From assembly GCA_963709175.1 (NCBI GenBank), contig CAVPVK010000002.1, forward strand, positions 124,001 to 188,000: a stretch of DNA of 64,000 nt, written 5' to 3'. Positions 40,241-49,028 of the stretch are shown in pieces. Positions within the stretch are counted from its first letter, which is position 1. Each line of letters starts with the position of its first letter. Source of the stretch: JANXQG01 sp963709175. GTDB taxonomy: Bacteria > Planctomycetota > Planctomycetia > Pirellulales > Thermoguttaceae. Under the pieces are notes generated by a model that saw nothing but the letters and a program-made list of their open reading frames with translations, ran no database searches and had not been told where the DNA came from. Both the position numbers and the translations under genes were made by a program.

Positions 40241-40629
40241 TATCCACATGACGTGCGAGAGACGCTGGCCACGAGGCCCGCGTCGTGTTGAAATGCGTCA
40301 TCTGTAGCGGTCGCTGTGCCTTGAGCTTCTTTAGGACCTGCCAGCAGGATCACAACCCTTTACCGATCAATGGTTTCGGGCTTGTTAGCACTCTGTTAGG
40401 CGGGCCAACGCTCGGGTTAGTTTGCTGACTACGACCGCCTTTGATCGCTCTTGCACTCTCGGCCCTTGCAGCGTTTGCATGGGGCCGAACCGTGCAACTG
40501 CAGGGAACAACCGCCGCAGCGCTCTGATTTCCAGAGGCTTGGGCGGCTTTTGCCTCCCGCTTGGATTTCCCGGCGCTGCGGAGAATGTTCCCTGCGACAC
40601 GGATGAGAGTCTCTACTGAAGGAATCGTA
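40241..40629 (+). promoter_or_regulatory. long 5' leader of the helicase gene
   Basis: About 380 transcribed bases without a convincing gene lie between the promoter and ATG 40630. Cold-inducible RNA helicase and RNA-binding genes often carry long structured leaders. I see several short GC stems but no known riboswitch. Confidence 0.35.
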
Positions 40630-41907
40630 ATGAAGTTTGAAGAACTCGGCCTTGCCGAGACGTTGCTCCTCGCCGTGCGCGGAGAAGGTTACTCCACTCC
40701 CACCAAGATCCAGGCCGCCGCGATCCCCGCCATCCTGGAAGGTCGCGACCTGCTGGGCTGCGCCCAAACCGGCACGGGCAAGACCGCCGCCTTTGCGCTG
40801 CCGACGTTGCAGCGGCTCGGCGGCACTGCGGCCGCCGCCGGTCAAAAGCGGAAAATCCGCGCCCTCGTTCTGGCGCCCACGCGCGAACTGGGAATCCAGA
40901 TCAACGAAAGCTTTCATGCCTACGGCCGCCACACCGGTTTGCGGCAAACCGTGGTCTACGGCGGCGTGGGCCAGAATCCCCAGGTCCGCGCCCTGCGTGC
41001 CGGCGTCGATGTGCTCATCGCCACCCCCGGCCGCTTGCTGGACCTCATGCAGCAGGGGTTCATCGACCTCTCGCGCGTGGAAATCCTCGTCCTCGACGAG
41101 GCCGACCGAATGCTCGACATGGGATTTATCCACGACCTGCGGCGGATTGTGGCCAAGGTTCCCCAGCGGCGCCAGACGTTGCTGTTTTCCGCCACCATGC
41201 CGCCTGCTATTCGCCAATTGGCCGACCAGTGGCTCACCGATCCCGTCGACGTCCGCGTCAATCCCACGGCTCCGGCGGCGGAAACCGTCCGGCAATCGGT
41301 TGTCTTTGTCGATCAGGCCAACAAGATCCGCGCCCTCACGGACTGGCTGAAAAACTCGGCCTGGACGCGGACCCTGGTCTTCACCCGCACCAAGCACCGG
41401 GCCGACAAGGTGGCTAAGCTTCTGGGCAAATCCGGCATTGAGGCTCTAGCTTTCCATGCCGACAAGAGCCAATCGACCCGGCAGCGAACCTTAGCCCGAT
41501 TCAAGTCGCCCGACCCCGTCGTGCTGATCGCCACCGACATTGCCTCCCGCGGGCTGGACATCGACATGGTCTCCCACGTGATCAATTTCGACCTGCCGGT
41601 GGAGGCGGAGAACTACGTGCACCGCATCGGACGGACGGGTAGGGCAGGGGCCGACGGAGTGGCATTGTCGTTCTGCGACGCCTCGGAAAGGGAGATGCTT
41701 CGCGCGATTCAGCGCCTTACGAAGCGGCCGCTGGCGGTAGAAGCTCCGCCGCAAGGACTTCCCACCCTGCGGGCGACCGAGGCAAAGCCAGCCGGCACGA
41801 AACCGGTGACGAAGCCCAAGAAGGCAGGGGTTCCGCGAGGGTACTTCCCTGACAGCAAGTCGCAACGGCCCGCCAAACGACGCCGTGCGGCTTACGCGGG
41901 TCGGTAA
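40630..41907 (+). CDS. DEAD-box ATP-dependent RNA helicase (RhlE/CsdA type)
   Basis: 425 residues from ATG 40630 (AAGGA upstream). All motifs are present in order: Q motif FEELGLAETLL and YSTPTKIQAAAIP, motif I AQTGTGKT, Ia PTRELG, Ib TPGRLLD, II DEAD (near residue 155), III SAT, IV LVFTRTKHRADKVA, V ATDIASRGLDID, VI HRIGRTGRAG. The C-terminus is short and basic (PAKRRRAAYAGR). Cytoplasmic unwinding of structured RNA in ribosome assembly or mRNA turnover. It pairs divergently with the RRM gene, which supports a joint role in RNA handling at low temperature (inference). Confidence 0.92.
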   Translation: MKFEELGLAETLLLAVRGEGYSTPTKIQAAAIPAILEGRDLLGCAQTGTGKTAAFALPTLQRLGGTAAAAGQKRKIRALVLAPTRELGIQINESFHAYGRHTGLRQTVVYGGVGQNPQVRALRAGVDVLIATPGRLLDLMQQGFIDLSRVEILVLDEADRMLDMGFIHDLRRIVAKVPQRRQTLLFSATMPPAIRQLADQWLTDPVDVRVNPTAPAAETVRQSVVFVDQANKIRALTDWLKNSAWTRTLVFTRTKHRADKVAKLLGKSGIEALAFHADKSQSTRQRTLARFKSPDPVVLIATDIASRGLDIDMVSHVINFDLPVEAENYVHRIGRTGRAGADGVALSFCDASEREMLRAIQRLTKRPLAVEAPPQGLPTLRATEAKPAGTKPVTKPKKAGVPRGYFPDSKSQRPAKRRRAAYAGR

Positions 41908-41918
41908 AGGCCGAGAAT

Positions 41919-41960
41919 GTAGGTGCAGGCCGGAACCAGCTTGCGCGGTTCCGGCCTACA
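41919..41960. terminator. hairpin between convergent helicase and LarA-like genes
   Basis: AGGCCGGAACC (41927-41937) pairs with GGTTCCGGCCT (41947-41957), and outer TGTAGG pairs with CCTACA around a 6-base bulge. The stop codon of the LarA-like gene lies inside the right arm. Same core as the hairpin at 36065-36105, in inverse orientation. Confidence 0.6.
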
Positions 41961-43248
41961 CTTCTCCCAGCATGCACTCCAGCCGATCCGCGTGCGCCCA
42001 GAGCCCCAGCGCCGGATTGCCGATGAAGTAGATCCGCTCGCCATCGGGCATCGTCGTCCATCCCTCGCGGAGCGATTGGGGCTGGTACCGTTCGAGCATC
42101 GCCGCCAAGTCGGCGTAGCCGAAGCCGACCGACTCGATTTCCTCGCACGAGAGATGCCCGGGACAATACGTGATGCGAAACCGTCCCTCCGAGGATCCGT
42201 GGATGAGGTGGGCAGCCGCGGAAAGGTTTTGCGGCAAGTCGTCGGTCTCGCGAACGAACCGCATCAACTGCGGCGTGCCGCAATAGCCGTACTTGCGGAT
42301 CAAGAGGTCGATCTGCCGGTCCTCGCCAAAAGTCTTCACGCCGGGGGCCAGCACGATCAGTTCGCCGCCGTCGGCGATCGCCATCCGCGTACGATAGACG
42401 GCCTTGTTGCCCAGCCACGTGCTGGAAAACTCCTCGGGGTCCAGGTAGACTACGATCTTCGCGGGCGCTTCGTCGAGCATCGTGAAGTTTACCTTCACGG
42501 AAAGTTCTGACGCCAGGTGGAAGCACTCCACATCGCTGCCGATGTAGAGCCCGCGCACGGCCAGGCTGCCGTCGTCGCGGGCGCCAATCACCGTAAGGAT
42601 GTAGAGCAACGGCAGCTTGTCGCAGAAGTGGTTCTGGGCGTAGTTCAGAATGCGGCGGAGCGGCGTGTTTGCCCGTCCCATCATCCGCTCCATGCCATAG
42701 GCCGCGCCGATGAAGTGGCTTTCGTTGATGCCGCTGGTTCCCCCGCAGCCGATGAACAGGTTTTTGTTGTAATTGGCCATGCCCGTCACCTCGTGCGGCA
42801 CAACCTGGCCAATCGATACGATCAGGTCGTGGCCCCCTTTCCAGATCAGGCGATTGAGCTGCACCGGCCAGGGGCGAGTCCAAACGCCATCCGTCACCTG
42901 GCAGACGAACTCCGCCGGGACCTCGCCGATCGTGACGACTGAATTTCGCCAGTCGTGTTTGCGGATCAGGCCGCGCGGAAGCGTGGGGTACATTCGCTGG
43001 ACATGCTCATCGCTCATCGGAACGTGCGTTCCCAGGGCCGGCATGACATCGCAAAGGCGATCGCCAAAATATTCGTGCGTCAGGCAGGTGAGCGGCCCCG
43101 CCATGCTGTTAAATCGCGTGAAGTCGGGCGGCAGGGCCAGGACCTTCTTTTTCGGGCCAAGTTGATTGAAGCTGTCTGCCAGGGCGGCGCGGAGTTCTTC
43201 GTGGCTCAAATCGGTGGCGGGGGAGCCTTGGGCGAAATAGGTAGGCAT
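41956..43248 (-). CDS. LarA-like protein (lactate racemase family, DUF2088)
   Basis: 430 residues. LALPPDFTRFNSMAGPLT is the N-terminal signature, ALGTHVPMSDEHVQRMYP the conserved His region, and GQVVPHEVTGMANYNKNLFI and GCGGTSGINES the central motif. LarA is a nickel enzyme using a pincer cofactor made by LarB, LarC and LarE. None of those is in the window, and many relatives act on other 2-hydroxy acids or sugar acids. The substrate is therefore open. A strong promoter sits at 43278-43306, and the hairpin at 41919-41960 ends it. Confidence 0.8.
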   Translation of the reverse strand: MPTYFAQGSPATDLSHEELRAALADSFNQLGPKKKVLALPPDFTRFNSMAGPLTCLTHEYFGDRLCDVMPALGTHVPMSDEHVQRMYPTLPRGLIRKHDWRNSVVTIGEVPAEFVCQVTDGVWTRPWPVQLNRLIWKGGHDLIVSIGQVVPHEVTGMANYNKNLFIGCGGTSGINESHFIGAAYGMERMMGRANTPLRRILNYAQNHFCDKLPLLYILTVIGARDDGSLAVRGLYIGSDVECFHLASELSVKVNFTMLDEAPAKIVVYLDPEEFSSTWLGNKAVYRTRMAIADGGELIVLAPGVKTFGEDRQIDLLIRKYGYCGTPQLMRFVRETDDLPQNLSAAAHLIHGSSEGRFRITYCPGHLSCEEIESVGFGYADLAAMLERYQPQSLREGWTTMPDGERIYFIGNPALGLWAHADRLECMLGEV

Positions 43249-43277
43249 GAGTGAAACGCGTGTCCTTGACCGCCTCG

Positions 43278-43306
43278 ATTATAATCTGTAAACAGCATGA
43301 TCTCAA
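43278..43306 (-). promoter_or_regulatory. promoter of the LarA-like gene
   Basis: Minus strand: TTGAGA (43306-43301), exact 17-base spacer, TATAAT (43283-43278), 30 bases before the ATG. The -10 lies in the perfect palindrome GATTATAATC, which also presents TATAAT to the plus strand where pgl begins. Confidence 0.65.
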
Positions 43307-43320
43307 TTGCGTGGTGTGCC

Positions 43321-44109
43321 ATGTCCGAACCTGAATTAGTGGTTTACGAGAACCCTGAAGCGTTGGCTGCCGGGGCCGCCGAGCGAATCGCTCACGCCGC
43401 GGCCGAAAGCATAGCCTCGCGGGGGCGATTCGCCCTCTGCTTGACCGGCGGTGAAACTCCGCGCAGGGTCTACGAAATCTTGAACCGGTGGCGGGCCCCT
43501 GCAACCCAAGGTCCCGCCACCCAGTGGTCGGCTGCGTTCGATTGGTCGAAATCGTACTTCTTCTTCGGCGATGAACGCTTCGTACCCCAGGACGATGACC
43601 GCAGCAACTATAAAATGGCTCGCGATTCGCTCTTGCAGAATGCGCAAATTGCCGCCGACCACGTTTTTCAAATGCCGATGCTCTTACCAAGCCCGCAGCA
43701 GGCAGCCGAGGATTACGAGCGCACGCTGAGAACTTTTTTTGGCGACGTCGCCTGGCCGGCATTTGATTTGGTCTTGCTAGGCATGGGGGAAGACGGACAC
43801 ATCGCCTCGCTCTTTCCCGGCGCGGCGTCACTCGGAGTAAATGACCGATGGGTGACGTGGAGTCCGCCCGGCACGCTCCCGCCCCATGTCGATCGCGTCA
43901 CGCTCACGTTTCCCGCACTCAATGCGGCCCGGCAAGTGATGTTCATGGTCAGCGGCCAGCGAAAGTCCCGAGCGTTTGCCGACGTTTATCAAGGAATTGC
44001 AGGGGTCGACGTGCGGCCCGCTGTGGGAATTCGGCCGGCCCATGGCAATTTGACGTGGCTTGTCGATCGCGCCGCGGCGGAGTTGCTAACCGGCTCCTTT
44101 TGCGGATAA
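43321..44109 (+). CDS. pgl: 6-phosphogluconolactonase
   Basis: 262 residues from ATG 43321 (an ATG at 43297 would overlap the opposite promoter and adds an atypical leader). The enzyme hydrolyses 6-phosphogluconolactone in the oxidative pentose phosphate pathway. The motifs are ALCLTGGETPRRVYEIL, KSYFFFGDERFVPQDDDRSN and LVLLGMGEDGHIASLFPG with the conserved Asp/His pair. Length is normal for the DevB type. zwf, the preceding enzyme of the pathway, lies downstream beyond a perfect hairpin. Confidence 0.92.
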   Translation: MSEPELVVYENPEALAAGAAERIAHAAAESIASRGRFALCLTGGETPRRVYEILNRWRAPATQGPATQWSAAFDWSKSYFFFGDERFVPQDDDRSNYKMARDSLLQNAQIAADHVFQMPMLLPSPQQAAEDYERTLRTFFGDVAWPAFDLVLLGMGEDGHIASLFPGAASLGVNDRWVTWSPPGTLPPHVDRVTLTFPALNAARQVMFMVSGQRKSRAFADVYQGIAGVDVRPAVGIRPAHGNLTWLVDRAAAELLTGSFCG

Positions 44110-44136
44110 TTACTCTGGCATGAATACCCGCATTTC

Positions 44137-44180
44137 AACCCGAGGCGGGCACCATGTACTCCTGGTGCCCGCCTCGGGTT
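44137..44180. terminator. perfect 18-bp hairpin between pgl and zwf
   Basis: AACCCGAGGCGGGCACCA (44137-44154) and its exact complement (44163-44180) enclose an 8-base loop. It begins 28 bases after the pgl stop and ends 36 bases before zwf, so it may attenuate read-through or occlude the zwf start region. Confidence 0.7.
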
Positions 44181-44216
44181 ACGATGCATCAACCTCCTTG
44201 CCGGGATAATACTCCT

Positions 44217-45809
44217 ATGTCGATCATTCATACGTCAGCCCATACGGATGTTCTGCCTGTCACCCCCGCGGCGAGCACGTCGTCGCTCCAGAAGCCGCTG
44301 GTGCAGCCAGCGGTGCTAGTGATCTTCGGCGCCACCGGAGACCTCACGGCCCGCAAGCTCCTGCCTGCACTGTTCGGCCTGTGCCGCAACGGCTTTCTGC
44401 CCGCCGAGTTGGCGATCGTGGGCGTGGGCAGGCGGACGAAGACCGACGAGCAGTTTCGCGGCGACGTGCGGCAGGCCCTGGCGAAGTTCCGGCCCGACGC
44501 GGCCGCACAGCCCGACCTGGTGGAGCGGTTCCTGGCGAATGTCTTCTATCACTGCACCGACTTCGATAACCTCGAAGCGATGTCCGGTCTGCGACAGCGG
44601 ATCGAGGATCTGGAGGCAGAGCGGCAGCTGCCCGGCAACCGGCTCTATTACCTGGCAACCGATTCCGAATTCTTCGCACCCCTGGCCAATAGCCTTGCCG
44701 ACGCCGGCATGACTGCCGAACGGGACGGTGCGGGCTGGAAACGAGTGGTCATCGAGAAACCTTTCGGCCGCGACCTGGCGACGGCGCAGGCCTTGAACAC
44801 CGATCTCTTGCAACGGCTCAACGAGCTGCAAATCTACCGTATCGACCATTACCTCGGCAAGGAGACGGTACAGAACCTGATGGCCTTCCGCTTCGGCAAC
44901 GCGATCTTCGAGCCGCTGTTGAACCGGCAGTATGTCGATCACGTGCAGATCACCGCGGCTGAGACCGTGGGCATGGAAGGTCGCCGCGGGGCCTTCTACG
45001 ACCGCGCCGGGGCACTTCGCGACGTGGTGCAGAACCACTTGCTGCAGATCCTCGCCCTGGTGGCCATGGAGCCACCGGCGACGCTGAAGGCCCGCGACAT
45101 CAGCGACGCCAAGCTCAAGGTGCTGCGGCAATTGGCCGCCTTTACCGAATCGCAGGTGGCCCGCCACGTTGTGCGGGGGCAATACGCATCCGGCATCGTC
45201 GACGGCCGGCCGGTGCCGGGCTACCTCGAGGAGCAAGGAGTGAACCCTGCTTCAACGACCGAGACCTTCGTGGCCCTCCGCGCCACGGTGGAAAACTGGC
45301 GCTGGTCCGGCGTTCCCTTCCTGTTGCGTGCGGGAAAGTGCCTTGCCCGGCGGGTGACGGAAGTGGCCGTGCATTTCAAGCAGCCGCCGTTGAGCCTTTT
45401 CCGCACCGTGGAGTGCGAGGGCGACGTCTGCGACCTGGCTGCCGCCCGGCCCAATGTGATTTCCTTCCGCATCCAGCCCAACGAGGGCATCGATTTGACG
45501 TTTTCCACCAAGAGGCCCGGCATGAATCTCGACTTGCAGGGCGTGCAAATGGACTTCGATTACGGACATTCGTTCAAGTCGTTGCCCGAGGCCTACGAAC
45601 GATTGCTGCTGGACGCCTTGCGGGGTGACCGCACGCTGTTCATGAACGCCGACGAGGTCGAGGCGGCATGGGACTTCGTCATGCCCATTCTCAACGCTTG
45701 GGCGAAGGCTGGGCGCGAGGGGCTGGCGACCTACCCTGCGGGAAGCTGGGGACCGCCGGAGGCCGATCGCTTGACCAATGGCCGTTGTGCGGCCTGGCGG
45801 CAGCCGTGA
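44217..45809 (+). CDS. zwf: glucose-6-phosphate 1-dehydrogenase
   Basis: 530 residues from ATG 44217. The enzyme oxidises glucose 6-phosphate with NADP+ (or NAD+). Nucleotide-binding loop VIFGATGDLTARKLLPALF near residue 37; active-site motif RIDHYLGKETVQNL near 209; substrate-binding EKPFGRD; and C-terminal LLDALRGDRTLFMNADEVE. The N-terminus is extended by about 30 polar residues, common in planctomycetes. No strong Shine-Dalgarno. With pgl it gives the first two steps of the oxidative pentose phosphate pathway. Confidence 0.95.
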   Translation: MSIIHTSAHTDVLPVTPAASTSSLQKPLVQPAVLVIFGATGDLTARKLLPALFGLCRNGFLPAELAIVGVGRRTKTDEQFRGDVRQALAKFRPDAAAQPDLVERFLANVFYHCTDFDNLEAMSGLRQRIEDLEAERQLPGNRLYYLATDSEFFAPLANSLADAGMTAERDGAGWKRVVIEKPFGRDLATAQALNTDLLQRLNELQIYRIDHYLGKETVQNLMAFRFGNAIFEPLLNRQYVDHVQITAAETVGMEGRRGAFYDRAGALRDVVQNHLLQILALVAMEPPATLKARDISDAKLKVLRQLAAFTESQVARHVVRGQYASGIVDGRPVPGYLEEQGVNPASTTETFVALRATVENWRWSGVPFLLRAGKCLARRVTEVAVHFKQPPLSLFRTVECEGDVCDLAAARPNVISFRIQPNEGIDLTFSTKRPGMNLDLQGVQMDFDYGHSFKSLPEAYERLLLDALRGDRTLFMNADEVEAAWDFVMPILNAWAKAGREGLATYPAGSWGPPEADRLTNGRCAAWRQP

Positions 45810-45882
45810 GCAATCCATTTCAGTCGATTGCTGTTCACTTTTCGCCCCCGTTCTCGGTGAATATAATCAACTGGCAAGGTGA

Positions 45883-48800
45883 ATGTGGACGAATGGAATG
45901 GACTACAGTGAAACTGCCAACCGCGGTAAGTCTGGGATCGCTCTTTTGTTTCTCGCCGCAACGTCCCTGCTGCTGGCCAGCATCGGGTTGACCTATTGGG
46001 CCGGGGTGCAGGCATTGAAAAGTACCCGGACCTTGGCTAATCAGCAGTCGGTTATTCAACACGTGGATCGTCTTTTCTCCACGTTGAAGGATGCAGAGAC
46101 CGGGCAACGCGGGTATTTGCTCACGGGGGAGGAATCCTATCTTGGACCCTACAAAAACGCCGTGCCCGCAATCCGAACCGAACTGGCTGAACTCCACAAT
46201 CTGGTGTCCAGCGGAGACCTGGAGGGTGAACCGGTCGAGCAGATCGACGCTCTTACGCGACAAAAGCTCGCGGAGCTGGATCGGACAATCGGCGTTCGCC
46301 GCAATCGAGGGCTGGAGGCGGCCCTCGCCATCGTACGGACCAATCAGGGCAAGCGAACCATGGACGCGATCCGCGCGAAGGTGGCCGAGATCGACGGTGA
46401 GAAGGAAGCGGCAGTTGAGCAAGCCGCACGCGAAACCAATCGAGCCATACACCATCGGACCGCAGTATTTGCCCTGACAGCCCTCCTGAACCTGGCCTTC
46501 CTGGTGTGGGTCTATCGGCGAATTACGCACGAGATCGGTCGTCGCGAGGCTGCCGTGCGCGAGACCGAGCGGGAGAAACAATTGTTGGCCACGACGCTCT
46601 CCAGCATCGGCGACGGAGTCATCGCCACCGACACGGACGCCCGTATCACCTTCATGAACCGTGTGGCAGCGACGCTTACCGGCTGGTCGCTGGAAGAGTC
46701 GCAGCAGATTCCCGTCGGCAACGTTTTCAAGATCGTCAACGAAGAGACGCGAGCTGCGGTCGAGAGCCCGGTGGTCAAGGTTTTGACCGCCGGCGCCGTA
46801 GCCGGGCTGGCGAACCATACCGTCTTGATTCGCAAAGACGGCAGCGAAGTTCCCATCGACGACAGCGGCGCCCCCATCTCCGGGGCCGATGGCCGGACGC
46901 ATGGCGTTGTGCTGGTATTTCGCGACGTCACCGAGCGCAAGCGGACCGAAGAGGAACTGCGCAGGTCGCGCGACGAACTGGAGTTGCGAGTTCAAGAACG
47001 AACCGCGGCCCTGACGCGCGCCAATCTCGACCTGGAACGGGCGAAGCAAGCGGCAGAATCTGCGAACCGCGCCAAGAGCACCTTCCTGGCGAACATGAGC
47101 CATGAGATCCGCACGCCTCTGAACGGGGTTATCGGCATGACGGAACTGGTCCTGAAGAGTCCTTTGTCGGTCCAGCAACGGGAGTATTTGCTGACCGTCA
47201 AGGACTCGGGGGAAGCCCTGCTTTCGGTGATCAACGACATCCTCGACTTCTCCAAGATCGAGGCAGGAAAGCTCGCCCTGGACAATGCGACGTTCGATAT
47301 CCGCGAAAGCCTCGGCGACACGATGAAGTCTTTCGCCCTTCGTGCGCACCAGCGAGGTCTGGAACTGACGTGCTTTATCCATCCCGAAGTGCCGCATTTC
47401 GTAGTCGGCGACTACAACCGCCTCCGCCAGGTCGTAGTGAACCTCGTGGGCAATGCTCTGAAGTTCACGCAGACGGGAGAGGTCAGCCTGGAGGTATCAC
47501 AGGAGTCGCGTACCGAGCAGGATGTCGCCTTGCACTTTGTCGTCAGCGATACGGGGATCGGCGTCCCCGAGGTGAAGCGCTCGACGATCTTCGAGATGTT
47601 CGAGCAGGCTGACAACTCGACGACGCGCCGTCATGGAGGGACGGGGCTGGGGCTGGCAATTGCCGCGCGGCTAGTGGCCCTCATGGACGGACGAATCTGG
47701 CTTGAGAGCGAAGTCGGTCAGGGAAGCCGTTTCCACTTCACCATCCGCCTGCCGCTTTACCATCCTACGGGAATTGGGGGGCAGGAAGAGCCCGCCGAAC
47801 TCGATGCGCCGGAGCCCGAAAGTCTGCATGAGATGCGGGTCTTCGTCGTCGATGACAATGCCACGAATCGGCGAATCCTTGAAGAGACCCTCCGCAGTTG
47901 GAGGATGATCCCCGCCAGCGCGGCCAGCGCCGAGGAAGCCCTGGTCCTCTTGCGGCGGGCGAGTGAAGCAGGAGAGCCTTACCGGCTCGTAGTTACCGAT
48001 GCCCACATGCCTCGTACCGACGGCTTCACGCTTGCCGAACGGATCAAGCAGGACCCGGCGATCGGCAGCGCCGTGATCATGATGCTGACCTCAGGAGACC
48101 GTCCGGAGGACATTGCGCGATGCAACGAACTGGGCATTGCCGCTTACATGCTGAAACCGGTCAAGCAGTCGGAGCTGCTGGAATCCATTGAACTGGCTTT
48201 GGGCATCACGATGCCAAGGGAAGAACTGCTCAGGGCCGCCGCCCAGCAGCCGCGTCGTGTCCGCAGCCTGCATATCCTGCTTGCGGAAGACAGCCTGGTC
48301 AACCAGCAACTGGCGGTCGCCCTCTTGGAGGGGCAGGGGCATACGGTCACCTTGGTCAGCAACGGCAAGGAAGCGATCGCGGCCACAGGCGCCCAGAAGT
48401 TCGACCTGGTGCTGATGGACGTGCAGATGCCCGAGTTGGACGGATTGGAGGCAACGGAGCAAATCCGGGCGAGGGAGCAACAGACCGGCACGCGCCTGCC
48501 GATCATCGCCATGACTGCCCACGCGCTGAAGGGAGACCGCGAGCGCTGCCTGGGGGCCGGGATGGATAACTACGTCGCCAAGCCGATCCGTGCCGAAGAA
48601 CTGTTCCAGGCGATCGAGACGATCTTCTCGGATTACCAACAGTATTCGCCTGCCGCAGGTCCACGGGAGGTCGTGAACTGGGGGGAAGCTTTGAAAACGG
48701 CACAAGGCAACCAGAACCTGCTGAAGTCATTGATGGAAGCCGCCCTGGTGGAATTCCCACAACGGATGGCAGCGATCCGGAATGCCGTTGCCGGCGGCAA

Positions 48801-49005
48801 CCAAGCCGATCTGCGCTTAGCGGCACATACGCTCAGGGGGTCGTTGCGGTACTTTGGCGCCAACCAGGCCAGCGAATACGCCGCGAAATTGGAGGACATG
48901 GGACGGAAAGGCGAAATCGAGGAATCGGAGGCGGTCCTCGACAACTTGGAAGCCGAAATCGCGGAGGTGACGTCGATGCTTGCCGACTATTTGCGAGAGA
49001 GCTAG
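45883..49005 (+). CDS. hybrid sensor histidine kinase: CHASE3, PAS, HisKA, HATPase, two receivers, HPt
   Basis: 1,040 residues. Membrane helix (LLFLAATSLLLASIGLTYWA), periplasmic CHASE3-type helical domain (DAETGQRGYLLTGEESYL), second helix near residue 195, PAS domain (about 225-350), coiled coil, HisKA with SHEIRTPLNGVIGM (His near 407), HATPase (NLVGNALKFTQ, DTGIGVP, GGTGLGLAI), receiver 1 (VVTDAHMPRTDG, Asp near 705), receiver 2 (LVLMDVQMPELDG, Asp near 846) and a C-terminal HPt (LAAHTLRGSLRYFGA, His near 980). This BarA-like layout supports an internal His-Asp-His relay to an unlinked response regulator. No partner is nearby. Confidence 0.92.
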   Translation: MWTNGMDYSETANRGKSGIALLFLAATSLLLASIGLTYWAGVQALKSTRTLANQQSVIQHVDRLFSTLKDAETGQRGYLLTGEESYLGPYKNAVPAIRTELAELHNLVSSGDLEGEPVEQIDALTRQKLAELDRTIGVRRNRGLEAALAIVRTNQGKRTMDAIRAKVAEIDGEKEAAVEQAARETNRAIHHRTAVFALTALLNLAFLVWVYRRITHEIGRREAAVRETEREKQLLATTLSSIGDGVIATDTDARITFMNRVAATLTGWSLEESQQIPVGNVFKIVNEETRAAVESPVVKVLTAGAVAGLANHTVLIRKDGSEVPIDDSGAPISGADGRTHGVVLVFRDVTERKRTEEELRRSRDELELRVQERTAALTRANLDLERAKQAAESANRAKSTFLANMSHEIRTPLNGVIGMTELVLKSPLSVQQREYLLTVKDSGEALLSVINDILDFSKIEAGKLALDNATFDIRESLGDTMKSFALRAHQRGLELTCFIHPEVPHFVVGDYNRLRQVVVNLVGNALKFTQTGEVSLEVSQESRTEQDVALHFVVSDTGIGVPEVKRSTIFEMFEQADNSTTRRHGGTGLGLAIAARLVALMDGRIWLESEVGQGSRFHFTIRLPLYHPTGIGGQEEPAELDAPEPESLHEMRVFVVDDNATNRRILEETLRSWRMIPASAASAEEALVLLRRASEAGEPYRLVVTDAHMPRTDGFTLAERIKQDPAIGSAVIMMLTSGDRPEDIARCNELGIAAYMLKPVKQSELLESIELALGITMPREELLRAAAQQPRRVRSLHILLAEDSLVNQQLAVALLEGQGHTVTLVSNGKEAIAATGAQKFDLVLMDVQMPELDGLEATEQIRAREQQTGTRLPIIAMTAHALKGDRERCLGAGMDNYVAKPIRAEELFQAIETIFSDYQQYSPAAGPREVVNWGEALKTAQGNQNLLKSLMEAALVEFPQRMAAIRNAVAGGNQADLRLAAHTLRGSLRYFGANQASEYAAKLEDMGRKGEIEESEAVLDNLEAEIAEVTSMLADYLRES

Positions 49006-49028
49006 CCCTGCCTTGATTTCATCAAGTA

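Noticed and set aside
43297..43320. Earlier start for pgl at ATG 43297
   Set aside because: It would overlap the opposite promoter and adds an atypical leader (MISIAWCA) before the usual N-terminus.
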